Positions 1 to 6,416 are shown, numbered from the stretch's first letter. The stretch: 7,216 nucleotides of DNA from Promethearchaeota archaeon (GCA_019057975.1 JAHLWJ010000224.1:1-7216), one strand, 5' to 3'. Program-made: numbers and translations. The notes: generated from the sequence alone by a model not told the origin.

Positions 1-525
1 ATTTTCTTCACAAGTTGTTAACATATGTAACGCATCAGAACCTCTTTCTGGTTCAGTAATACATATACATCCAATCTTTTCTCCTGTAACCAATTCTTTA
101 AGTGCTTTCAAACGTTCATCCACATCTTCATGATGAGACATTAGAGGATTTACACATAATACACTTGCACCCATTCCCATAGCCAATTGAGGATCGAAAA
201 AATCGGTGGCAAGGCATCTCATGAATTCAGCTGTCATTCCATATGGTTCATAGTTTAACCCTAATTCTTTAAAACTATTTATTCGTGTCACTAAACCTTC
301 CTTTCCAATTTCAGGAATCCAATCATAGAAATCTTCATTATGGGTGATATTATTGTTTTTTTCAAATCTAATAAAAAACTTCTGAGCTTGTTTTAAAAAA
401 TTGAAGTCTTTAGGTTTTAAAATGCTCATTAAATTGTTATTTAAGAAATTATAACGATTTTTCAAACTCATCTTTTCTAATATCTCAGGATCTATACAAA
501 GAACTTCCCCTTTTTTATTTACCAT
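1..525 (-). CDS. Acyl-CoA dehydrogenase, N-terminal part (3' end outside window)
   Basis: Flavoprotein expected to oxidise an acyl-CoA thioester to the 2-enoyl-CoA in the cytoplasm, passing electrons to an electron-transfer flavoprotein. I translated it by hand: 175 codons are present, without a stop, to the left edge. The start of the beta domain is recognisable at about residues 151-165, IGCICITEPERGSDA, in which T157-E158-P159 and G162-S163-D164 form the FAD/substrate-contacting TEPxxGSD signature of the family. Residues 1-150 are helical and poorly conserved, and the usual PEEYGG-like motif is replaced by NYEPYGM (91-97), so this is a divergent branch. The ATG at 525 is chosen because an in-frame TGA lies four codons upstream and a GTGA ribosome-binding-like site sits 9 nt before it. 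The catalytic glutamate lies beyond the window. Acyl chain specificity cannot be told. Confidence 0.85.
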   Translation of the reverse strand, partial: MVNKKGEVLCIDPEILEKMSLKNRYNFLNNNLMSILKPKDFNFLKQAQKFFIRFEKNNNITHNEDFYDWIPEIGKEGLVTRINSFKELGLNYEPYGMTAEFMRCLATDFFDPQLAMGMGASVLCVNPLMSHHEDVDERLKALKELVTGEKIGCICITEPERGSDALHMLTTCEEN

Positions 526-552
526 TATTTCAACTCACTTTTATTGTTTTTA

Positions 553-584
553 AATTTGAATTATAATTAGTATTAGTTCAAATT
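553..584. promoter_or_regulatory. Inverted repeat upstream of the acyl-CoA dehydrogenase
   Basis: AATTTGAA (553-560) and TTCAAATT (577-584) are perfect 8-bp inverted arms around a 16-bp spacer, 28-59 nt upstream of the acyl-CoA dehydrogenase start. Centre-to-centre spacing is 24 bp. The position overlaps where a core promoter should lie, so it could be an operator. The arms are AT-rich, so chance occurrence is a real alternative. Confidence 0.3.
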
Positions 585-601
585 CTTAAAATATTTTTAT
601 G

Positions 602-633
602 AAAAATATTGGATAAAAAATATAGGATAAAAA
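602..633 (-). terminator. Oligo-T terminator-like tract after the alcohol dehydrogenase
   Basis: Read on the minus strand, three T-runs of 5, 6 and 5 bases follow the dehydrogenase stop codon (650-652) within about 50 nt. There is no GC-rich hairpin. Runs of T without a stem are the typical archaeal termination signal. Two of the runs belong to a direct repeat, GGATAAAAA on the plus strand at 611-619 and 626-634. Confidence 0.45.
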
Positions 634-649
634 GTGGAAATATATTCTT

Positions 650-1669
650 TTATTCAAAATCAACGATAACCTTTAATTCGTCATGAGGAGGATTTGCTAA
701 TTTTTCAAACATTTGGGGGACTTCTTCTATTCTTATTCGGTTTGTAATAATTATCTCACCACTTACTTTTTCCTGTTCTAACAAGCTTATAGCTGTTCTA
801 AAAGTCTCTTGTTTGTAGCCATAAACTCCTTTTATTGTAATGCTATTTATTGTTAGTAACCCCGCGTTCTTTAGTTCATATGTACTATCATGCATTCCTA
901 TTACTGTTATACAACCTCCTTTCTTAATGAGAGATAGAGAAGTACTTACAGTGGATGATAATCCCACACAATCATATACATGATCAGGTCCTATTTTATC
1001 AGTTAATCTTACAATTTTATTCCAAGCATTAGGATTAAAAACTCTATCAGCGCCTAGATCAAGTGCTTTTTTTTGCTTTGATTCCACAGGTTCCAGTACA
1101 AATATTTTTTGAGCCCCAGAAACGCGTAATACTTGAATCACCATTAATCCGATCGGACCTGCGCCAATTATTGCTGCTTTATCACCAATTTTAAAACCTG
1201 ATTCTTGAACTGCGTTTATTGCAATCGACAATGGCTCTACAATGGCACCATTTTCATAAGAAACATTATCGGGCAAGATATGAACTCTTTCTGCTTTAAC
1301 GTTAATATAATCTCTCATGGCTCCATTTTCTGTTGTACCAAGTGCATAATTTTGTAGCTTACACTTGTTTTCTTGATCATGAATACAATAATAACATTCA
1401 TGGCATGGAATTTGAGGATTTACAGTCACTCGACTACCAATTTTCAGTTTTCTTACTTTCTCACCAACCTCAATAATTTCTCCAGAAAATTCATGACCAA
1501 TAATGTTACCTGGGATATATGGCCCTCCACTCTCATAAGAGCCGACTCCTGTCCCACAAATACCTACTTTCTTTACCTTAATTAAGACTTCATCCGAATT
1601 TATTTCTGGTTTTATTAAATCATCTTTGATTAAAATTTTATGTTTCCCTTCAAAAATTACTCCTTTCAT
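650..1669 (-). CDS. Zinc-dependent medium-chain alcohol/polyol dehydrogenase
   Basis: Cytoplasmic NAD(P)-dependent oxidoreductase of the MDR superfamily, interconverting an alcohol or diol and a ketone. Residue numbers count from the ATG at 1681. Catalytic zinc ligands are C42, H63-E64 (GHE) and E149 (VEPLS). The structural zinc lobe has C93, C96, C99 and C107 in the standard C-x2-C-x2-C-x7-C spacing. The Rossmann fold shows GAGPIG at 173-178, with E197 at the end of the second strand, which favours NAD(H) over NADP(H). Length (339-343 residues) is normal. I prefer the ATG at 1669 (MKGVIFEGK, the usual family N-terminus) over the ATG at 1681; neither has a Shine-Dalgarno site and an A/T box lies about 20-28 nt upstream of 1669, suggesting a leaderless mRNA. 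Oddity: the common GICGTD motif reads GICGTG (G45). Overall it resembles butanediol, sorbitol and threonine dehydrogenases; the substrate is unknown. Confidence 0.9.
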   Translation of the reverse strand: MKGVIFEGKHKILIKDDLIKPEINSDEVLIKVKKVGICGTGVGSYESGGPYIPGNIIGHEFSGEIIEVGEKVRKLKIGSRVTVNPQIPCHECYYCIHDQENKCKLQNYALGTTENGAMRDYINVKAERVHILPDNVSYENGAIVEPLSIAINAVQESGFKIGDKAAIIGAGPIGLMVIQVLRVSGAQKIFVLEPVESKQKKALDLGADRVFNPNAWNKIVRLTDKIGPDHVYDCVGLSSTVSTSLSLIKKGGCITVIGMHDSTYELKNAGLLTINSITIKGVYGYKQETFRTAISLLEQEKVSGEIIITNRIRIEEVPQMFEKLANPPHDELKVIVDFE

Positions 1670-1682
1670 AGTATAACACATA

Positions 1683-1697
1683 TATTTATAATTTTAG
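1683..1697 (-). promoter_or_regulatory. TATA-like box for the alcohol dehydrogenase
   Basis: On the minus strand the segment reads TAAAATTATAAATA, centred roughly 20-25 nt before the ATG at 1669. Archaeal TATA boxes sit about 25 nt before the transcription start, so this placement would give a transcript starting at or very near that ATG. It partly abuts the T-rich end of the preceding gene, so read-through from upstream is also possible. Confidence 0.3.
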
Positions 1698-1699
1698 TT

Positions 1700-1723
1700 A
1701 AAAAGAAATAAAATAAAAAAAAA
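1700..1723 (-). terminator. Oligo-T terminator-like tract after the first ThDP enzyme
   Basis: Immediately after the TAG stop (1727-1729) the minus strand carries a run of nine T (1715-1723), then further T-runs of 4, 3 and 5 down to 1700, with no stem. This is a good match to an archaeal poly-T termination zone and would separate this gene from the dehydrogenase 57 nt downstream, at least in part. Confidence 0.55.
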
Positions 1724-1726
1724 TAA

Positions 1727-3439
1727 CTAAAGGATCCCCATACTTCCCATTAGTTTAGTCGTATCAGGAGTATCAAAACCTATTTTAACATCTAAAACTG
1801 CAGGTTTTCCTGAGTTTTTTGCTCTTTCAAACGCAGATTTTAGCTCATTAGGATCAGTCACTACCTCACCATAGCACCCAAATCCTTCTGCGCATTTAGC
1901 GTAATCAAATTCTGGGAGATCGACATCAATATATCGCTTTCCCATGAACAGTTTCTGTCCTGATTTGATCATCCCCCAAGCACTATTATTTGCAACTACA
2001 TAAATGAGATTTTTTAATTCCAGTCTTGCTGCAGTTTCCAAATCTTGAATATTAATCATAAAAGCACCATCACCAGCTATAGCAACTACTTGTTTGTCTG
2101 GTTTGGCTAGCTTAGCCCCAATTCCATAGGGAACTGCAGTGCCTAATTGTCCCATGCCTACGGCTATCAGAGTTGAAAGTGGAGATCTATTCTTGTACCA
2201 ATCTACTTGTTCAACCGCACTCGTCGAAATATCACCACCATCTAAAATAAGTAAACCATCGTCATCAATAACTTCTAATATTTCTTTAATCATTCTTTTG
2301 GGGATAATGGGTGTCTTATCTTTCATAATTTTTTTGTTTGTTTTATCCCGAGTGGTTTGTCGCATTGTTACAAGATTCTCCAACCATTCTCTTCTTTCTA
2401 CTTTTTCGGTGTTTTTTATTTCTTCAATACTTTGAATTAAGAATTTTTTAGCATCACCAACGATCCCTAAAGTAAGTGGTTTAGCACGCCCTATTATCGA
2501 AGGATCAATATCAACTTGAATTAATTTCTGAGAATTTTTCCAGAACGGTTCTTCACCATGAGCTAAAGTATATGAAAACTTGCATCCAAGGGCTAGGATA
2601 ACATCAGCTTCTGGTGCTGCTTTCAAGCCAGGCCCTGCAACTGCAGCTCCTAATAAACATTTTGAATTATTCGTAAGAGTTCCAATACCCATTACAGTAG
2701 TTATTACAGGAATTTGTAAATATTCCGCAAATTCTTTTAATTCATTCCATGCTTCCGCTCGTGCAACACCACCACCTGAAATAATCAATGGTTTTCCTGC
2801 CTTTAACAAGAGATCTAATGCCTTTTTTATTAATTCACTAGTGAAACCTGGATTCTCAAGGGCACGGTATCTCTCAACATCAAGAATTTCTAATCTTTTC
2901 TCTTCTATTTCTTCAAGAAAAGCATCTTCAAAGATTTCCAATAATACCGGTTGAGGACGTCCCCCAGTAGCCTCTCTAAATACCTTTTGAACTGCGTCGG
3001 GAATTTCTTCTAGTTTACGAACGGTTTTCTGATACTTTGTAATTGGTTTGTACATTGTAACTTGATCAAGATTTCCTTGTAAAGTAAAAGAGTCCTGAAA
3101 TTTTGAATTTACTTGTGGTACTATTGTAATGACCGGAATATTATCTGCCCATGCCGCACCTACACCTGCCATTAAGTTTAAAGCACCAGGACCTACAGTT
3201 CCAATGCAAATACCTGGCATATTTGTTACTCTTGCCCATGCATCAGCAGCATGAGCGGCAGCTGCTTCATGCCTAAATAGTATCGTTTTTATGCCACTTT
3301 CTTTACCCCATTTATATATTGCATCATACATATTCAGAAATTGTCCACCTGGAATGCCAAATATATATTTAACGTTTTCTTGAAGGAGACATTTTATTAA
3401 AACATCACCCCCATTTATGATCTTCTTTTCTTCTGCCAA
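1727..3439 (-). CDS. ThDP-dependent acetolactate-synthase-like enzyme, paralog 1
   Basis: Thiamin-diphosphate carboligase or decarboxylase with the three-domain layout of the IlvB/oxalyl-CoA decarboxylase superfamily. Numbering is from the GTG at 3448. The N-terminal pyrimidine-binding domain (about 12-180) has catalytic E61 in RHEAAAAHAADAWAR. The central domain spans about 203-345 (SGGGVA at 224-229; QVDIDP at 311-316). The C-terminal diphosphate-binding domain has GDG at 459-461 and NN at 487-488. Length is normal for the family. It is not a canonical acetohydroxyacid synthase: where AHAS has AFQ, the FDDR arginine and the GMVxxW tryptophan, it has Q124-G125, T294 and G497. No regulatory subunit gene or ilvC is adjacent. 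I place the start at the TTG at 3439, because AAGGTGAT (3444-3451) lies 4 nt before it and contains the upstream GTG. About two-thirds identical by eye to the next gene upstream; substrate unresolved. Confidence 0.85.
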   Translation of the reverse strand: MAEEKKIINGGDVLIKCLLQENVKYIFGIPGGQFLNMYDAIYKWGKESGIKTILFRHEAAAAHAADAWARVTNMPGICIGTVGPGALNLMAGVGAAWADNIPVITIVPQVNSKFQDSFTLQGNLDQVTMYKPITKYQKTVRKLEEIPDAVQKVFREATGGRPQPVLLEIFEDAFLEEIEEKRLEILDVERYRALENPGFTSELIKKALDLLLKAGKPLIISGGGVARAEAWNELKEFAEYLQIPVITTVMGIGTLTNNSKCLLGAAVAGPGLKAAPEADVILALGCKFSYTLAHGEEPFWKNSQKLIQVDIDPSIIGRAKPLTLGIVGDAKKFLIQSIEEIKNTEKVERREWLENLVTMRQTTRDKTNKKIMKDKTPIIPKRMIKEILEVIDDDGLLILDGGDISTSAVEQVDWYKNRSPLSTLIAVGMGQLGTAVPYGIGAKLAKPDKQVVAIAGDGAFMINIQDLETAARLELKNLIYVVANNSAWGMIKSGQKLFMGKRYIDVDLPEFDYAKCAEGFGCYGEVVTDPNELKSAFERAKNSGKPAVLDVKIGFDTPDTTKLMGSMGIL

Positions 3440-3443
3440 TTTA

Positions 3444-3451
3444 ATCACCTT
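3444..3451 (-). promoter_or_regulatory. Ribosome binding site deciding a TTG start
   Basis: AAGGTGAT on the minus strand matches the archaeal anti-Shine-Dalgarno end and lies 4 nt before the TTG at 3439. The GTG at 3448 that would otherwise open the frame is inside this site and so is unlikely to be the start. The paralog at 5282 has the same 4-nt spacing. Confidence 0.6.
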
Positions 3452-3489
3452 CTATCATAAAAATATCATAATAATTGATAATACTCTTA

Positions 3490-3506
3490 AATTTTTATAT
3501 TTAAAT
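3490..3506 (-). promoter_or_regulatory. TATA-like promoter of ThDP paralog 1
   Basis: The minus strand carries an A/T-only stretch containing ATTTAAAT (3499-3506) followed by ATAAAAATTT. A start of transcription about 25 nt downstream would fall near 3471, giving a leader of about 30 nt that includes the ribosome binding site. The same arrangement occurs before the second paralog (5331-5343), including a GAG a few bases after the box, which supports it as a real promoter. Confidence 0.4.
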
Positions 3507-3525
3507 AAATATGAAAATGCTACAT

Positions 3526-3545
3526 AAAATAAAAAATAAAAGAAA
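3526..3545 (-). terminator. Oligo-T terminator-like tract after ThDP paralog 2
   Basis: On the minus strand, T-runs of 4, 6 and 4 bases lie 28-47 nt after the TAA stop of the second paralog (3573-3575), with no hairpin. Together with the promoter-like box just beyond, this suggests the two ThDP genes are separate transcription units. Confidence 0.45.
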
Positions 3546-3572
3546 TTTATTATTAGCAGTTCAAAAAACTAA

Positions 3573-5282
3573 TTATAAACCTCCCCTTGCAGCAGCTAGC
3601 TTCATAAATTCGGGGGTATCATATTTGATTTTTACATCTAATACTGCCGGTTTTCCTGAATTTTTAGCTCTATTAAGAGCTGGTTTGATTTCATTTGGAT
3701 CAGTCACAACTTCCCCGTAACAACCGAAAGCTTCGGCAACCTTGCTAAAGTCAAAATCAGGAAATTCTACATCTATATAACGCTTTTTATAACGAAATTC
3801 CTGTTCAGTTTTTATCATCCCCCAAGCATTATTATTTCCAACAACATATATCAGATTTTTTAAACCGAGTCTTACCGCAGTTTCTAAGTCATGAATATTA
3901 ATCATAAAACTTCCATCACCTGAAATTGAAATCACCTGTTTGTCTGGTTTGGCTAGCTTAGCTCCGATACCATAAGGAACAGAAGTCCCAAGATGACCCA
4001 TTCCAATTGCTTGAAGAGTTGAAAGTGGTTTTCGTGGTTTATAGAAATCAATTTGCTCAATAGCATAAACTGCGATATTCCCACCATCTATAATCAAGAT
4101 AGCATCCTCATCCATAAATTCATAAATGTCCTTAATCATTCTTTCAGGTTTTATTGGAATTTCATCACTCTCTGAGACTTTACTCCTTGATTGAATAATG
4201 CCTTTTCTCCTCTCAGTTAGAGAATCTAACCACGGTCTCTTTTCAACTTTCTTAATTTTTTTAACTTCATCAAGCATTTGTTCTAAAAATAATTTACAAT
4301 CTCCTATAATACCTAATGTAATAGGCTTATTACGCCCTATTATGGTTGGATCTATATCAACATGAATCAATTTTTGTGACTTATTCCAGATAGGAGGTTT
4401 TCCATAACCTAACGTAAAAGAGAATTTGCAACCCAAAGCTAAAACTACATCTGCTTGACTAGCTGCAAAAAAACTGGCCATACTTATTGAAGACCCAAGA
4501 AAGGCTTCAGAGGTGTTTGGGATCGTCCCAATTCCCATTAATGAAGTAATCACCGGGATTTGAAGGTATTCAGCAAATTCTTGTAATTCATTCCATCCTT
4601 CTGAACGTGCAACACCTCCTCCTGAGACAATCAAAGGCTTTTCCGCTTTTAATAATAAATCTAATGATTCACTAATTGAATCTTTAGGAATTGCAGGCTT
4701 AGATAGTGCCCTATATTGCTCTGTTTTTAAGATTGGGACTTCTTCTTCTTGTGCTTGTTCATAAAGGGCGTCATGGTATATCTCTAATAATACAGGTCGA
4801 GGACGCCCACCCATAGCTTCTCTAAAAACCTTATGAACTGCGTCAGGAATTTCTTCTAATTTGCGAACAGTTTTTTGATATTTGGTAATTGGTTTAAACA
4901 AAGAAACTTGATCAAGATTCCCTTGTAATGCAAAACTATCAGCAACAGCAATATCAACTTGAGGCACGATTGCCACAACGGGAATATTATCCGCCCATGC
5001 TGCTCCAACACCAGGAACGAGGTGTGTTGCTCCTGGACCAACTGTCCCAAAACATATTCCGGGAGTATTGGTAATTCTTGCCCACGCATCTGCGGCATGA
5101 GCAGCAGCTTGTTCGTGACGAAACATTATCGTTTCTATACCTTTCTCTCTACCCCATCGATAAACAGCATCAAACATTCTTAATAATTGTCCACCAACAA
5201 TACCAAACAAATATTTAACATTTTCCTCTAAAAGGCATTTAACTAAAACATCGCCACCATAAATTTTCTTACTATCGGTCAT
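3573..5282 (-). CDS. ThDP-dependent acetolactate-synthase-like enzyme, paralog 2
   Basis: Tandem paralog of the preceding entry with the same three domains. Numbering is from the GTG at 5291. Catalytic E60 is in RHEQAAAHAADAWAR, slightly closer to the classical RHEQGAAHAA motif than paralog 1. GDG is followed about 25 residues later by NN in the GDGSFMINIHDLETA...VGNNNAWGM region. The AHAS substrate residues are again replaced: Q123-G124 for Phe-Gln, T for the FDDR arginine (GCKFSFT), and E for the Trp in GMIKTEQ. The otherwise common FGxPGG loop reads FGIVGG (V32 for proline), unlike paralog 1. The central and 350-390 linker regions differ most between the copies. The start is set at the ATG at 5282: GTGAT (5287-5291) precedes it by 4 nt, as in paralog 1, and absorbs the upstream GTG and ATG codons. 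Possible reactions include 2-keto acid decarboxylation/carboligation or acyl-CoA lyase chemistry; not decidable here. Confidence 0.85.
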   Translation of the reverse strand: MTDSKKIYGGDVLVKCLLEENVKYLFGIVGGQLLRMFDAVYRWGREKGIETIMFRHEQAAAHAADAWARITNTPGICFGTVGPGATHLVPGVGAAWADNIPVVAIVPQVDIAVADSFALQGNLDQVSLFKPITKYQKTVRKLEEIPDAVHKVFREAMGGRPRPVLLEIYHDALYEQAQEEEVPILKTEQYRALSKPAIPKDSISESLDLLLKAEKPLIVSGGGVARSEGWNELQEFAEYLQIPVITSLMGIGTIPNTSEAFLGSSISMASFFAASQADVVLALGCKFSFTLGYGKPPIWNKSQKLIHVDIDPTIIGRNKPITLGIIGDCKLFLEQMLDEVKKIKKVEKRPWLDSLTERRKGIIQSRSKVSESDEIPIKPERMIKDIYEFMDEDAILIIDGGNIAVYAIEQIDFYKPRKPLSTLQAIGMGHLGTSVPYGIGAKLAKPDKQVISISGDGSFMINIHDLETAVRLGLKNLIYVVGNNNAWGMIKTEQEFRYKKRYIDVEFPDFDFSKVAEAFGCYGEVVTDPNEIKPALNRAKNSGKPAVLDVKIKYDTPEFMKLAAARGGL

Positions 5283-5286
5283 TATC

Positions 5287-5291
5287 ATCAC
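5287..5291 (-). promoter_or_regulatory. Ribosome binding site of ThDP paralog 2
   Basis: GTGAT on the minus strand, 4 nt before the ATG at 5282. It overlaps the GTG (5291) and ATG (5288) that could otherwise be taken as starts. Spacing and position mirror the site before paralog 1. Confidence 0.5.
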
Positions 5292-5330
5292 TATGTTAAT
5301 AAAAATTAATTAATGATATTAATCTCAATT

Positions 5331-5343
5331 TTAAAATTTAAAT
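5331..5343 (-). promoter_or_regulatory. TATA-like promoter of ThDP paralog 2
   Basis: The minus strand reads ATTTAAATTTTAA across 5331-5343, about 54 nt before the ATG at 5282. Predicted transcription would start near 5310, leaving a leader of about 30 nt. ATTTAAAT, a following TAAAA-type stretch, a GAG and an ATATCA/TTATCA occur in the same order before paralog 1, so the region appears to have been duplicated with the gene. Confidence 0.4.
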
Positions 5344-5362
5344 AATTAACTAAAACACATAG

Positions 5363-6349
5363 TTATAGTTTAAAATCTGATAGAGAATTCACAAAATTAT
5401 TCATTGATTGAGGAACGCTTTGGATATTATTATATTTTAAATTTAAAAGCTCAAGTGAATTAATTGATTTTAATATTTGAGGGATTTCTTGAAATTGATT
5501 ATGACTTAAATCTAACTCTGAAAGTAAATTTAAATTTTTTATTGATTCAGGAATACTTTGAAGATTATTTCGTGCTAATACTAACTTCTTGAGGAATGTA
5601 AGTCTACCAATTGATTCAGGAACTTCAGTATAATCAAAATTAAAATTATTGTATTTTCTAATCATATTGAGATAGATGTCCAAGTATTTTAATTTTGAAA
5701 AGGAATTAAGAAGCTCCCCATTATCCTTAATAAATCTCCAATTGAAAAAATTTAGGTTAAGAACTTCAACGTGTTTATTTTTTATCACTAACCAAGGTTC
5801 AGAATCATTCCAATTATACAATACTTCGAAGTTTTTATAATCAAGAGGATTAATTTCATAATTTCTCTTACCTTTTGAAAAAATCGCCTCTAAATCTAAA
5901 AAGAACCTAGCTTCTTCATACACTACTCCTAAATTAGAAGCAAATGCATCCAGAAAATTACTTAGATTTTCTTCGATTATTTCATATTTTATATGCTTTT
6001 TACTATCAAATATATCCCAAATCATTTTTATAACTAAAGGAGATTTATCATGCCGAATAGTCCATTCCAAAGGTTCTAATCCTTCTTCTAGATGATTTAA
6101 GATAATAATTTTTGCTGCAGAAGCTCTAACATTCGCATTCTCATCAGAAACTAAATGGTTCTCAAGAATTTTGAAAAACTTTTCATCTTTAAAACTTAAG
6201 TTTTCCAATGCAACAATACTTTCTGCTCGAACTTTTGCATCCTCGCTTCCATCGATTAATGAGATTAAAAGATCAGTGATATCTTCCTTACTCATATCTC
6301 CATTTAGAAAGCTTTTTTGAATTTTTTCTAGAGTTAATTCTTCCTTCAT
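5363..6349 (-). CDS. HEAT-like / leucine-rich repeat protein
   Basis: 328-residue protein with no signal peptide or membrane segment, so probably a cytoplasmic protein-binding scaffold; I see no catalytic motif. Residues about 26-115 form three HEAT/armadillo-like helical units, the first two carrying the AKVRAESIVAL and ANVRASAAKII pattern at 38-48 and 73-82. A helical or mixed linker spans about 116-190. Leucine-rich repeats follow: an irregular start at about 194-240, then three exact 23-residue units at 244-266, 267-289 and 290-312 (PESIxxLxxLxxLxLxxNxLxxI type), and a short cap. The protein ends soon after the last unit. The ATG at 6349 has no visible Shine-Dalgarno site, suggesting a leaderless mRNA. 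Such repeat proteins are numerous in Asgard archaea and also occur in bacteria and eukaryotes. No functional link to the metabolic neighbours is evident. Confidence 0.85.
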   Translation of the reverse strand: MKEELTLEKIQKSFLNGDMSKEDITDLLISLIDGSEDAKVRAESIVALENLSFKDEKFFKILENHLVSDENANVRASAAKIIILNHLEEGLEPLEWTIRHDKSPLVIKMIWDIFDSKKHIKYEIIEENLSNFLDAFASNLGVVYEEARFFLDLEAIFSKGKRNYEINPLDYKNFEVLYNWNDSEPWLVIKNKHVEVLNLNFFNWRFIKDNGELLNSFSKLKYLDIYLNMIRKYNNFNFDYTEVPESIGRLTFLKKLVLARNNLQSIPESIKNLNLLSELDLSHNQFQEIPQILKSINSLELLNLKYNNIQSVPQSMNNFVNSLSDFKL

Positions 6350-6366
6350 TTATCGATTATTCTTAA

Positions 6367-6416
6367 TTGATTAGCTAAATTAGGCAAAATCAACTAGATG
6401 ATTTTGTTAATCAACT
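6367..6416. promoter_or_regulatory. Dyad and half-site cluster upstream of the LRR gene
   Basis: Arms CAAAATCA (6385-6392) and TGATTTTG (6399-6406) flank a CTAG core, giving a 22-bp palindrome with one mismatched pair. AATCAACT occurs at 6388-6395 and again at 6409-6416, exactly 21 bp (two helical turns) apart. An outer inverted pair, TTGATTA (6367-6373) and TAATCAA (6408-6414), surrounds it. The cluster lies 18-67 nt upstream of the LRR start and overlaps its expected core promoter, as an operator would. Confidence 0.4.

Noticed and set aside
1373..1585. Plus-strand 70-residue frame opposite the zinc-lobe region of the dehydrogenase
   Set aside because: Antisense to conserved zinc-binding coding sequence with no independent support.
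2139..2954. Plus-strand open frames (2139-2435, 2580-2954) opposite the first ThDP gene
   Set aside because: They are antisense to a strongly conserved enzyme, have no family-like motifs and no ribosome binding context; they are shadows of the real frame.
3443..3458. Tiny frame ATG-ATA-GAA-GGT-GAT-TAA upstream of ThDP paralog 1, as a leader peptide
   Set aside because: Only five codons, it contains the ribosome binding site itself, and has no branched-chain amino acid run or attenuator hairpin.
3511..3720. Plus-strand 69-residue frame starting between the two ThDP genes
   Set aside because: Most of it is antisense to the C-terminus of paralog 2, and the rest is the T-rich terminator region; no promoter or motif supports it.
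4856..5183. Open frames at 4856-5098 (-) and 4959-5183 (+) inside the second ThDP gene
   Set aside because: They lie within the conserved pyrimidine-binding domain of the real gene and encode low-complexity, unrecognisable peptides.
1727..5282. Calling the ThDP pair IlvB plus a regulatory or pseudogene copy
   Set aside because: Both frames are full length and intact with all ThDP residues, and neither has an ACT-type regulatory domain.
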